DNA of 64,000 bases from Brevibacterium linens ATCC 9172 (GTDB lineage Bacteria > Actinomycetota > Actinomycetes > Actinomycetales > Brevibacteriaceae): NCBI RefSeq assembly GCF_900169165.1, contig NZ_FXYY01000013.1, positions 1 to 64,000 on the forward strand, read 5' to 3'. A program made the translations under genes and the position numbers. Of this stretch, positions 18,290 through 26,386 are shown one piece after another (the stretch's first letter is position 1; every line of letters begins with the position of its first letter). Below the pieces are notes generated by a model. That model saw nothing but the letters and a program-made list of their open reading frames with translations. It did no database searches and had not been told where the DNA came from.

Positions 18290-18303
18290 TGAACAATCGT
18301 TCA
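18290..18303. promoter_or_regulatory. Palindromic operator ahead of the kinase-SDR-ACAD-ligase operon
   Basis: TGAACAATCGTTCA is an inverted repeat (TGAAC/GTTCA) 16 bp upstream of the operon start, with a further GTTCAC half-site at 18309-18314. This is the usual size and place for a TetR-type repressor site in acyl-CoA catabolic operons. No cognate regulator gene lies in the immediate neighbourhood. Confidence 0.55.
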
Positions 18304-18449
18304 GTAGAGTTCACAGTATTCATCCCGGGCGGGGGAGTCAAGCCGTGAAAGTGATCACGGTCATAGCCGCGCGGTGTGATAGACGTGAGAAGACCGCCGC
18401 CACCGGAGCTCTAGCGTTCCGCGTGGGCCACAACGTTAGCGAGGAAACT

Positions 18450-19421
18450 ATGAAAGCCATTCGCGTCACTGCTCTGACCGGGCCCGATGATGTAGAGCAT
18501 CTCGACGTGGAGCGTCCGGTTCCGGGGCCGGGCCAAGTGCTCATCAAGGTCGCCTACGCCGGAGTGACCTTCCCCGAGCTGCTGCAGACGCGCGGGATGT
18601 ATCAGGTCAAGCATGACCTGCCATTCACCCTGGGTTCCGAAGCGTCCGGAACTGTCGCCGAGGCGGGGCCGGACTCCCGGTTCGCCGTCGGTGATCGGGT
18701 CGCGGCGATCACGGGCTCGGGCACTTTCGCCGAGTACCTTGTGGCCGCCGACGAGGCCACCGTGAAGGTGCCGGACACGGTCTCTCTGGCCGATGCCGCA
18801 GGTATGCCGATGAACGTGCTCACTGCTGACTTCGCGCTGCGTGTGCGCGCCGATGCCCGGCCGGGCCAGAGTCTCCTCGTCCACGGTGCTGCGGGTGGCC
18901 TCGGCTCGGCCACGGTGCAGCTGGGCTCGGCGATGGGACTCGACGTCGTCGCCGTCGTCTCGACCGAGGCGAAGGCCGACGCGGTTCGTGAGATCGGCGC
19001 GAGGCATGTCGTCTTCGCCGACGGTTTCAAAGACGCGACGAAGGAGACCTTCCCGGGCGGCGTCGATATCGTCTTCGACCCTGTCGGCGGCGACCGCTTC
19101 ACCGATTCGACGCGAGTGCTCGCACCCTTCGGCCGGCTGCTCGTCCTCGGTTTCACTGCCGGCGAGATTCCCTCGATCAAGGTCAACCGACTGCTGCTGA
19201 AGAACATCTCCGTCGATGGTGTCGCGTGGGGCGCGGCGACTGTCGGTCATCCGTCTCTCATCGACGAACAGTGGCAGGCCGTGGCCGAGTATGTGTCCGC
19301 CGGGCGTCTCAATCCGCGCAACCATGCGAGGTATCCGCTGGCGCAGGCGGCAGCAGCGATCAAGGAACTCGAATCCCGCTCCGTGATCGGCAAGGTGCTG
19401 CTCGAGATCGCGGGGGAGTGA
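18450..19421 (+). CDS. NADPH:quinone oxidoreductase, zinc-free MDR family
   Basis: A 323-aa medium-chain dehydrogenase/reductase of the QOR type. It has an N-terminal GroES-like domain (VKVPDTVSLADAAGMPMN) and a nucleotide-binding motif LVHGAAGGLGSATVQLG at about 143-159. No catalytic or structural zinc ligands are apparent. GAGGAAA at 18441-18447 sets the ATG at 18450, rejecting a longer upstream frame. It is divergent from the Lva-like operon with a 176-bp gap. Similar reductases accompany acyl-CoA catabolic clusters, where some act as enoyl reductases; a role in that pathway is only suggested by position. Confidence 0.85.
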   Translation: MKAIRVTALTGPDDVEHLDVERPVPGPGQVLIKVAYAGVTFPELLQTRGMYQVKHDLPFTLGSEASGTVAEAGPDSRFAVGDRVAAITGSGTFAEYLVAADEATVKVPDTVSLADAAGMPMNVLTADFALRVRADARPGQSLLVHGAAGGLGSATVQLGSAMGLDVVAVVSTEAKADAVREIGARHVVFADGFKDATKETFPGGVDIVFDPVGGDRFTDSTRVLAPFGRLLVLGFTAGEIPSIKVNRLLLKNISVDGVAWGAATVGHPSLIDEQWQAVAEYVSAGRLNPRNHARYPLAQAAAAIKELESRSVIGKVLLEIAGE

Positions 19422-19648
19422 GACCGGCGACGACCGTACTCAACCGGGAACGGCGCGGATGTCCCAGGGCAGACCACCGAGGCGGGTGAGTCGTCCCACA
19501 TTCGAGCGGAAATCCCTCGGCCGCCGGACCGTTTCGGTGCTCCGCCCCCTAGACTGGGCCGCTTCGATTCCAGACGGAACGAGCATCGATACCCAACAGC
19601 CCCGCAGCCGACGGCAGAGTCAGCGGGGCACGGAAGGCAGCGCCACCC

Positions 19649-21226
19649 ATGAGCCAGACCAGCACCACCACGGTAACCGCCGATCAGGCGGCTGAGCCGC
19701 CTCCTGCGACAGACGACCCCGGCCATATCGGCCCCCGCCGCCTCGACCGGCCCGTGGCCGGGGCGAGCGTGGGGATCCTCGCGAGCTTCGTCGCCCTCGC
19801 TCTCATCGTCCCTGATCGGATGTCGGGCTGGGTGGGGGCCGGGTTCGCCGCCTGCGCCGAGATCTTCGGCATGTACTGGCAGATCCTGCTGCTGGCCACA
19901 TTCCTCATCGCGCTCGTCCTCGTCTTCACTCCCTGGGCGAAGGCCAGATTGGGCAACCAGGCGCGACCGGACTTCAACCGCTTCTCCTGGATCGCGATGA
20001 TCATGATGACCCTGCTCGCCGCAGGGGGAGTGTTCTGGGCGGCCGCCGAACCGATGTACCACTACACCTCGAGACCACCGTATTTCTCCGACGGCGGCGG
20101 AGTCGACGCAGTGGCCGCGGCATTGGCCACAAGCTTCATCGACTGGGGCTTCCTCGCCTGGGCGATTCTCGGCTCGTTGGGTGCCATCGTCATGATGCGC
20201 GCTGCCGAGAAAGGCATGCCGCTTCGCCCCCGCAGCCTTCTGTATCCGATCATGGGCAGGCGTGCGGCCACCGGACCGATCGCTGCGATCGTCGACGTCG
20301 TGTGCGTGATCTCAGTCGCGGCGGGCACCATCGGCCCGGTCGGCTTCCTCGGCCTCCAGGTCTCCTACGGTCTCAATTCGCTGTTCGGGATCCCCGACGT
20401 CTATCCCGTCCAGCTCCTCGTCATCGCGACGCTCACCGCGGTCGCCGGAGTCAGTGTCTTCTCCGGAGTCAACCGCGGCATCCGATTCCTCAGCTCCGCG
20501 AACGTGTGGTTGGCGCTCGGCCTCATGGCCGCGGTGCTCGTGCTCGGATCGGCGTGGTTCGTCGTCAAGAGCTTCTTCGACGGATTCGCCCTCTACGTCA
20601 CCGACTTCTTCAGCATGACCCTCTACCGCGGGGACACCGAGTGGCTGTCCGGGTGGACCGTCTTCTTCTTCGGCTGGTTCCTCGGCTATGCGCCGCTGAT
20701 GGCGATCTTCGTCGCTCGGATCTCCAAGGGCCGCACGGTCCGCGATCTGCTCATCAGCACGACGGTGCTGCCTCCCGTGGCCACGACCTTCTGGTTCACA
20801 GTGCTCGGCGGCACAGGCATCTTCCTTGAGCAGAAGTCGGATGGGGCGATCTCGGAGCCGCTCATGGAGGGCGGACTGCCCGCGGCGGTCATGGCGATCA
20901 GCGGTCACCTGCCGCTGTCGCTGGTCATCAGCCTCGGCTTCCTCGTCCTGACGATGACGTTCGTCGCCACGACCACGGACTCGATGTCGTTTGCGATGTC
21001 CCAGTCGTGCATGACCTCCGGGGAACCCTCTCCGAGGCTGCGCGCCACCTGGGCTCTGCTCATCGGCATCACAGCGGCCGTGCTCATCAGCCTCGGCGAC
21101 GGGGGAGTGGAGGCTCTGCAGTCGGCGATCGTCATCACCGCTGTGCCGGTGGGCTTCGTGATGCTGCCGGCGCTCGTCGCCGCTCCTGTCTATGTCCGGC
21201 AGATGGCGCGCGAACAGCAGGTGTGA
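19649..21226 (+). CDS. BCCT-family transporter with an altered aromatic box
   Basis: A 525-aa secondary transporter with about 12 transmembrane helices. Family landmarks are FWAAAEPMYHYTSRPP (TM3-4 region), FSGVNRGIRFLS and the TM8 stretch GWTVFFFGWFLGYAPLMA followed by ARISKGRTVRDLL. Glycine-betaine and carnitine carriers have a Trp-rich TM8 (WW...SWSPF); here the second and third Trp positions are Phe and Tyr. The substrate may therefore not be a trimethylammonium compound. The C-terminus is short, without a long osmosensing tail. It appears monocistronic, 227 bp after the quinone reductase and convergent with the DeoR gene. Confidence 0.88.
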   Translation: MSQTSTTTVTADQAAEPPPATDDPGHIGPRRLDRPVAGASVGILASFVALALIVPDRMSGWVGAGFAACAEIFGMYWQILLLATFLIALVLVFTPWAKARLGNQARPDFNRFSWIAMIMMTLLAAGGVFWAAAEPMYHYTSRPPYFSDGGGVDAVAAALATSFIDWGFLAWAILGSLGAIVMMRAAEKGMPLRPRSLLYPIMGRRAATGPIAAIVDVVCVISVAAGTIGPVGFLGLQVSYGLNSLFGIPDVYPVQLLVIATLTAVAGVSVFSGVNRGIRFLSSANVWLALGLMAAVLVLGSAWFVVKSFFDGFALYVTDFFSMTLYRGDTEWLSGWTVFFFGWFLGYAPLMAIFVARISKGRTVRDLLISTTVLPPVATTFWFTVLGGTGIFLEQKSDGAISEPLMEGGLPAAVMAISGHLPLSLVISLGFLVLTMTFVATTTDSMSFAMSQSCMTSGEPSPRLRATWALLIGITAAVLISLGDGGVEALQSAIVITAVPVGFVMLPALVAAPVYVRQMAREQQV

Positions 21227-21254
21227 GAACGCTCGGATCGGCGGCTGCGGGGCG

Positions 21255-21980
21255 TCAGCCCTGCGCGTGCTCCCCGTGTTCGTCGATCCACGTCCAGCCG
21301 GGCGGCAGCGGCGCCCAGGCGACGACCTCGCGGCCTGCCTTCGAGCTGTCGGCGAGGACGATGACGGCGCCGGCCCGCTCGGCGATGAGTTCCTTCGTCC
21401 GGGCCTCGTCGAGGCTCGGTTCGCCCAGCCCCTGAGCGGTGTCGACCGCATCGGCGCCGAGGAAGGCGATGTCGACATGGATGCGGGCCAGTGCATGGTC
21501 CGACAGCGCCCCGGTCGTCCCGTGGGACAGGGTCGAGACCTCACCGCCGATCATGATGACGGTGGGTCCGGCAGGATGGGCAAGGGTCAGTGCGATCTCG
21601 AGGCCTCGGGTGACGACGGTGAGCTCGCTGCGGTCCCTGATCCTCTCGGCCAGACGCACAGCCGTCGATCCGGCATCGAGGAAGACGGTTCGCACTCGCG
21701 CATCGTCGAGGCGTGCGAGAGCGCGGGCGGCGATGGCGTCCTTCGCTTCGGCCTGCTGTTCCATCCGTTCGCCCAGCGGCGGTTCGACGTACCCTGCCGC
21801 AGCGGCTCCGCCGATGGTGCGGATGATCTCACCGTCTGCGGCCATATCGCGCAGGTCGCGGCGGATCGTCGACTCCGAGGTCTCGAGGGCCCCGGCCAGG
21901 CGGGGGATGCTCCACGATCCGGTCTTGAGCAGGCCGAGAATGGCTTCGCGGCGCCGCTGGGTCCCTGATCGGATCGCCAT
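21255..21980 (-). CDS. DeoR/GlpR-family transcriptional regulator
   Basis: A 241-aa repressor with an N-terminal DeoR helix-turn-helix (REAILGLLKTGSWSIPRLA, then TSESTIRRDLRDM) and a C-terminal sugar-phosphate-sensing domain (TVFLDAGSTAVRLAERI and VDIAFLGADAVD). The ATG at 21980 follows GAGGAGAGGAAG. Such regulators respond to phosphorylated sugars or sugar acids. The gene lies directly after a terminator hairpin at the end of the PdxA2-kinase-GntP operon on the same strand. It is the obvious candidate to bind the AGTATGAG direct repeats at that operon's promoter. Confidence 0.88.
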   Translation of the reverse strand: MAIRSGTQRRREAILGLLKTGSWSIPRLAGALETSESTIRRDLRDMAADGEIIRTIGGAAAAGYVEPPLGERMEQQAEAKDAIAARALARLDDARVRTVFLDAGSTAVRLAERIRDRSELTVVTRGLEIALTLAHPAGPTVIMIGGEVSTLSHGTTGALSDHALARIHVDIAFLGADAVDTAQGLGEPSLDEARTKELIAERAGAVIVLADSSKAGREVVAWAPLPPGWTWIDEHGEHAQG

Positions 21981-22005
21981 CTGTCTTCCTCTCCTCGGTC
22001 ACGGA

Positions 22006-22035
22006 GCCGACCGCGGCTCAGTCGCCGCGGTCGGC
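22006..22035 (-). terminator. Perfect 12-bp stem-loop after the PdxA2 gene
   Basis: GCCGACCGCGGC (22006-22017) pairs perfectly with GCCGCGGTCGGC (22024-22035) around the six-base loop TCAGTC. It lies 13 nt past the PdxA2 stop and 25 nt before the DeoR start. No U-tract follows. Confidence 0.7.
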
Positions 22036-22048
22036 CATATGACTCAGC

Positions 22049-23095
22049 CTACTTCGGCAGGTACTCCGCGCGGATGCCGTCGACGAACGGCGCGTAGCCG
22101 ATGGCCGCCCGGTAGGCCGAGCGCATGGTGCCCGCATCGGCGATGCCCTGACCGGCGATGTCGAAGGCCGTGCCGTGATCGACGGAGGTGCGCAGGATCG
22201 GCAGGCCCACGGTGACGGAGATCGTCCCGTCGAAGTCGAAGGTCTTCGACGCGATGTGTCCCTGGTCGTGGTACTGCGAGAGGATGCCGTCGAAGCGGCC
22301 GGTCAGCCCCTGATGGAAGACGGAATCGGCCGGGATCGGTCCGGCGACTTCGACGGCGCCGCCGGCATTGACCTTCTCGACGGCCGGACGGAGGATCTCG
22401 ATCTCCTCGTCGCCGAATGCGCCGTTCTCACCACCGTGCGGGTTGAGCGCGGCGACGGCCACCCTCGGCGAGGCGACGCCGTAGAGCTGCAGGGCGCGAT
22501 GGGCGCGCTCGATCGAGTCGATCTGGGTCTCGACGGTGAGGGCGTCGATGGCCTTGCGCAGGGACATGTGGCGGGTGGCGAAGAAGATCTGGAGTTTATG
22601 GTCGGGGACCTTCGTGTTCTCCACGACGAACATCGTGTCCTGCTTCGTCACTCCGGTCAGCTCACCGAGCATCTCGGTGTGCCCGAGGTGCTGCGATCCG
22701 GACTTCCACACGGCTTCCTTGTTGATGGGGCCGGTGACGATGCCGGCGACCTGCTGATCCATGGCGGCCTTGGTGGCGAGCTCGATCGCGGCCACCGAAG
22801 CCCTGCCGGCGCGAGCGTCGACGACGCCCCACTCGGGAAGGTCATCGCCGAGCACGCCGATGTCGAAGACGTCGATGACGCCTTCGCCTGCCGAAGGCGT
22901 CGACCAATCGGAGATGGCGCGCAGCTCGACGTCGAGTCCGAGGACGTCGACGGCACGTCTCATCACGGCCAGATCCGCGACGGCGATTCCGTGCTGATCG
23001 TCTCTGCCCGCGAACTCCGCGAGCACGGTGGCGGTGATCTCCGGTCCGATTCCGACGGGATCGCCCACGGTCACGGCGAGTGCTGGTGCTGTCAT
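22049..23095 (-). CDS. pdxA2: PdxA2-type 4-phospho-D-threonate/erythronate dehydrogenase
   Basis: A 348-aa enzyme of the PdxA family. Motifs are VTVGDPVGIGPEIT near the N-terminus, the metal/substrate His region GSQHLGHTEMLGELTG, ALNPHGGENGAFGDEE and YHDQGHIASK. PdxA itself makes a vitamin B6 precursor. Paralogues beside DUF1537 kinases (PdxA2) instead oxidatively decarboxylate 4-phospho-D-threonate or 4-phospho-D-erythronate to dihydroxyacetone phosphate. The kinase and GntP genes upstream and the DeoR regulator favour the catabolic role. GAGGAGA precedes the ATG at 23095; the longer frame upstream overlaps the intergenic gap and is rejected. Confidence 0.87.
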   Translation of the reverse strand: MTAPALAVTVGDPVGIGPEITATVLAEFAGRDDQHGIAVADLAVMRRAVDVLGLDVELRAISDWSTPSAGEGVIDVFDIGVLGDDLPEWGVVDARAGRASVAAIELATKAAMDQQVAGIVTGPINKEAVWKSGSQHLGHTEMLGELTGVTKQDTMFVVENTKVPDHKLQIFFATRHMSLRKAIDALTVETQIDSIERAHRALQLYGVASPRVAVAALNPHGGENGAFGDEEIEILRPAVEKVNAGGAVEVAGPIPADSVFHQGLTGRFDGILSQYHDQGHIASKTFDFDGTISVTVGLPILRTSVDHGTAFDIAGQGIADAGTMRSAYRAAIGYAPFVDGIRAEYLPK

Positions 23096-23160
23096 TGCTG
23101 TCTCCTCAGATGGTTCGGATTCTGTCGGCGGGTGGCGGTGCAAGGTTCGTCGTGCACGAT

Positions 23161-24570
23161 TCAGTCTCGTCTGACGCGGGCGGTGGTCGACAGGAACTCG
23201 AGACACTCGACGGCAGTGCCGGCGTTGCCGATGAGACCGCCCTTGGTGACGATCGGCAGTCCGTCGGCGCGCCCGCCGACGAGACGGCCGCCCACGGCCA
23301 GGGGCACGATCTCCTTGTCGATCTCCATCCCCATCGCGCCGAGCTCGCGCATCACCGTAGCGGTGACGTCTCCGCCGGTGGTATAGAGGCCGGAGATCGG
23401 GATGGTGGAGATGACTGTTGAGGCGATCAATGCCAATCGCCGTGTCGTCTGCTCGGATTCGGCATCTGTGAGTTCGCGCAGATCGCTGGATTCGAGGACG
23501 GTGGCGATGATGATCGCCCGCGCCGAGGCGGTCCGATCGATGAGCGTGAGTGTGTCCTCGACATCGGGCAGGCCCGCATCGTCGACGGGCACACGGAGGA
23601 CCGTGACTGTGGGGTCCTCGGCTACGGCCGCGAGCTGAGAGCGGGTGACCTCGGTGGCCGAGCCCGAGATGCCGAGCAGGAGGCCATCGGCACGAGCAGG
23701 CAGCCGTGACTGGGCCAGGGCGAGGCTGCCGGGTCCGGGATCGATGGTCACCCAGTCCAACAGCTCACCGTCGGCCAGACCTGCGCGGTTGCGGATCTCC
23801 GGAGTGGCCGCCTCGGCGAGGTCGTGGCTGATCTCAGCGATGACGGAACCGACGAGTTCGATATGGTCGGTGGTCAGGGCATCGGCGATGAGCACGTCGG
23901 CCCCTTCCCCGATGGCGTCGAGCACGGCGGTGGCCACGGCCTCACGGCCGGCCAGGACGGTCGCGATAGCGATGACGTGACAGTCGAGATCCGTGCCGGC
24001 GGCGAGGATCTCCTCGATGACGGAGGTGTGCATGGGGGAGCGGACATCGTAGGCGAGCTCGGTGTGTTCGAGCAGACGACCGCCCAGCAGCTGCCGCCCC
24101 TGCACGGTGGTTCTGCCGGCGGCAGGGAAGGCCGGCATGCACAGTCCCAGGACGCGGCACTGCGGACCGTCGGACGCGGTCAGCGCACGCCTGCGCGCCG
24201 AGATGGCGGCTGCTGCAGCTGGCCCGACGTTGCCGCGCAGAGTGGTGTCGATGCGGCAGGCCACGAGGTCGACGGCACCGGCGGACTCGATGAGTTCTGA
24301 GTAGACCATGCCAGCCTGCTGCGGCGGCAGGTGGCGGGAGTCGGTGTTGACGACGACCGCATCGAAGTCATCGAGCAGACCTCCGAGGTCGACGCTGCCG
24401 GCTGGGCTGGTGCCGGTGACGGTGATCGTTCGCAGTCCCGCCTCGGCGAACAGGGCTCCGCAGGCGTTGCCGCCGGTGAGGTCGTCGGCGACGATGAGGA
24501 TGCGCGGGCTCGCCTGCGCCGAGGGGGACGCTGCCGTCGTGCCGGCGTCCGGCATGTGGGAAGTGCTCAT
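23161..24570 (-). CDS. Four-carbon acid sugar kinase (DUF1537, DtnK-like)
   Basis: A 469-aa kinase that phosphorylates threonate/erythronate-type acids at C4. The N-terminal substrate domain begins ILIVADDLTGGNACGALFAE and continues with VVNTDSRHLPP. The C-terminal nucleotide domain ends with the signature GLYTTGGDVTATVMRELG and GLPIVTKGGLIGN. The ATG at 24570 overlaps the stop of the upstream permease gene (ATGA at 24567-24570), which decides this start over one 45 nt upstream. With PdxA2 downstream and no sugar-acid 2-dehydrogenase gene present, direct use of D-threonate or D-erythronate is the simplest pathway. Confidence 0.88.
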   Translation of the reverse strand: MSTSHMPDAGTTAASPSAQASPRILIVADDLTGGNACGALFAEAGLRTITVTGTSPAGSVDLGGLLDDFDAVVVNTDSRHLPPQQAGMVYSELIESAGAVDLVACRIDTTLRGNVGPAAAAAISARRRALTASDGPQCRVLGLCMPAFPAAGRTTVQGRQLLGGRLLEHTELAYDVRSPMHTSVIEEILAAGTDLDCHVIAIATVLAGREAVATAVLDAIGEGADVLIADALTTDHIELVGSVIAEISHDLAEAATPEIRNRAGLADGELLDWVTIDPGPGSLALAQSRLPARADGLLLGISGSATEVTRSQLAAVAEDPTVTVLRVPVDDAGLPDVEDTLTLIDRTASARAIIIATVLESSDLRELTDAESEQTTRRLALIASTVISTIPISGLYTTGGDVTATVMRELGAMGMEIDKEIVPLAVGGRLVGGRADGLPIVTKGGLIGNAGTAVECLEFLSTTARVRRD

Positions 24571-26063
24571 ACGATCAAGTCGAGCACGAACAGCAGCGGC
24601 AGGGAACAGATCCACACGGCAGTGGTGATTCCCGACCAGCCCTTGATGGCGTTGATGCCGTCGAGTCCGGCGAATCGGGTGACGACCCAGAAGTAGGAGT
24701 CGTTGAAGTAGGAGAAGACCATCGAACCGGCGGTGCAGGCCATGACGGCCACGAGCGGATCGAGTCCCAGCGGGGCGATGAGCGGCGCCGTCACCGAGGC
24801 GGCGGTGATCATCGCGACCGTACCCGATCCCTGAGCCAGGCGGACGAAGGAGGCGATGAGGAACGGGACGAGAAGCGCGGGCAGGCTGATCGAGGCGATC
24901 GCCTCGGCGAGGGCGTCACCGACACCCGATTCGCGCAGGACCAGTCCGAAGCTGCCGCCGGCGCCGGTGATGAGGAGGATGAGACCGGCCGAGGCGGCAC
25001 CGTCGGCAAGCCAGCTCTGCACCTGATTGCGTGGGGTCACACGGGGCAGCAGCGTGTAGACGGCGAGGATGAGGCCGATGATCAGGGCGACGACCGGGTT
25101 GCCGAAGAATGCCAGCGGAGCGACCCAGGCGGAGGGTTCGTACGCGTCGCCGGCGAGCTCTCCCTGTGCGCTCTTGTCGATTGCGGTGCCGACCGTGTTG
25201 GCCACGATGAGCAGCAGCGGGACGATGAGCGGCAGGAAGCCGAGGAAGGCGCCGGGCTTCTTGGCACGGCCCGCGGACCGGGCGGCGCCGGCCGCGTCCT
25301 GCGACGTCGCGGAGTCGGTGGAGCTGTCGCCGGAGTGCTCATGGTCGCCCGTGAGGGTGGATACCCTGGATGCTCCTTCGTCGGTGCCCTCCGCCGAGGC
25401 GGCCGAGACCTCGGAATAGACGTCGTGCCTGACCTTGCTGTTGAGCACGGGTTCGAGCTTCGGCCCGATCCAGCGCGCGTAGACGACGACCACGGGCAGG
25501 AGGATGACGGTGAAGACGATGCCGGCGAGGATGACCGATCCGATGTCGGCACCGAGGATGCCGGTGGCAGCCAAAGGGCCCGGCGTCGGCGGCACCATGT
25601 GATGAGTCAGGGTCATACCGCAGCCCAGAGCCAGCGCGAGGGTGACGTAGCCGCCCTTCTTCACGCGGGCGATCGAACGAGCCAGCGGATTCATGATCAC
25701 GTAGCCGGAGTCGCAGAAGACGGGGATGGACACGAGCGAGCCGACGGTTCCCATCGCCCACGGCTCACGGCCCTTGCCGAAGGCACGGAGGAAGGCGCGG
25801 GCGAGGGAGTCGGCGGCTCCGGAGACTTCGAGGATCTTGCCGATGCCGACGCCGAGGCCGATGACGATGCCGATGCTGGCCAGGGTGTCGCCGAAGCCGG
25901 TGGTGATCGAGTCGATGATCGAGAGCAGATCCTGACCGGCGACGATGCCGGTGACGACGGCCGCCAGAAGCAGGGCGATGAAGGCGTCGAGTCGGGTCGC
26001 GAGCACGATGACGACGATCGTCGCGATGCCGGCGGCCAACGCCAGTATGAGTTGCAGGTCCAT
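24567..26063 (-). CDS. GntP-family sugar-acid permease
   Basis: A 498-aa inner-membrane symporter of the gluconate:H+ family with about 12-14 helices. Recognisable stretches are GIVIGLGVGIGKILEVSGAA, IPVFCDSGYVIMNPL and LTHHMVPPTPGPLAATGILG. A hydrophilic Ser/Thr/Asp-rich loop of about 60 residues sits mid-protein (around 225-275), longer than in E. coli GntP. It is first in an operon with the DUF1537 kinase and PdxA2, so the likely cargo is a C4 sugar acid. The promoter with AGTATGAG repeats lies about 120 nt upstream. Confidence 0.9.
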   Translation of the reverse strand: MDLQLILALAAGIATIVVIVLATRLDAFIALLLAAVVTGIVAGQDLLSIIDSITTGFGDTLASIGIVIGLGVGIGKILEVSGAADSLARAFLRAFGKGREPWAMGTVGSLVSIPVFCDSGYVIMNPLARSIARVKKGGYVTLALALGCGMTLTHHMVPPTPGPLAATGILGADIGSVILAGIVFTVILLPVVVVYARWIGPKLEPVLNSKVRHDVYSEVSAASAEGTDEGASRVSTLTGDHEHSGDSSTDSATSQDAAGAARSAGRAKKPGAFLGFLPLIVPLLLIVANTVGTAIDKSAQGELAGDAYEPSAWVAPLAFFGNPVVALIIGLILAVYTLLPRVTPRNQVQSWLADGAASAGLILLITGAGGSFGLVLRESGVGDALAEAIASISLPALLVPFLIASFVRLAQGSGTVAMITAASVTAPLIAPLGLDPLVAVMACTAGSMVFSYFNDSYFWVVTRFAGLDGINAIKGWSGITTAVWICSLPLLFVLDLIV

Positions 26064-26177
26064 GGGGTCCTCCGCGGTGAGGCCGGCTCGCGGGCGAGCC
26101 AGGGTGTGTGGTTCTCATTGACTTCGACACGATCTGCGATGCCCGAGGGCAGTCGACGATCAGAAGCGAAGTTGAAC

Positions 26178-26217
26178 AGTATGAGCAAGTATGAGTCATA
26201 ACTGCACGTATATGCAA
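26178..26217 (-). promoter_or_regulatory. Promoter with DeoR-type direct repeats for the GntP operon
   Basis: AGTATGAG occurs twice (26178-26185 and 26188-26195), offset by exactly 10 bp, one helical turn. On the minus strand TTGCAT (26217-26212) and CATACT (26193-26188) form -35/-10 hexamers with an 18-bp spacer, so the repeats cover the -10. DeoR-family repressors commonly bind such spaced direct repeats. The leader to the permease start would be about 118 nt. Confidence 0.55.
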
Positions 26218-26281
26218 TGTCGAGCGCGGGTGCGTTCCTCCTGCGGGGCGGGTGCGTGAATGCGGGGCCAAGAGCGTGAAT

Positions 26282-26350
26282 GCAGAAATTCGAGGGAGCG
26301 GAATGTTGATTTCAGCGGACTGAATCGACATTCTGTTCCCTCGAAACTGC
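26282..26350. repeat. Long imperfect intergenic hairpin
   Basis: Arms 26282-26315 and 26320-26350 are complementary over about 30 bp with a few mismatches and small bulges around a 4-nt loop CGGA. The cores are TTCGAGGGAGCGGAATGTTG and TCGACATTCTGTTCCCTCGA. It lies 36 nt past the stop of the butanediol-type dehydrogenase gene. It could be a terminator without a U-tract or a dispersed palindromic element. Confidence 0.65.
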
Positions 26351-26386
26351 GGGGTGCGCGTGGAGAGGGTGTCGAGGAGGTTCCTG

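Larger units (their letters stand above)
26064..26386. other. Intergenic region before the GntP gene
   Basis: This 323-bp gap holds the GntP promoter with its direct repeats, two copies of GCGTGAATGC (26254-26263 and 26274-26283) and a long imperfect hairpin at 26282-26350. No credible coding frame is seen. Confidence 0.6.

Noticed and set aside
22049-23095. PdxA for vitamin B6 synthesis
   Set aside because: The gene sits between a DUF1537 kinase and a DeoR gene in a transport operon, the setting of catabolic PdxA2; no other B6 genes are present.
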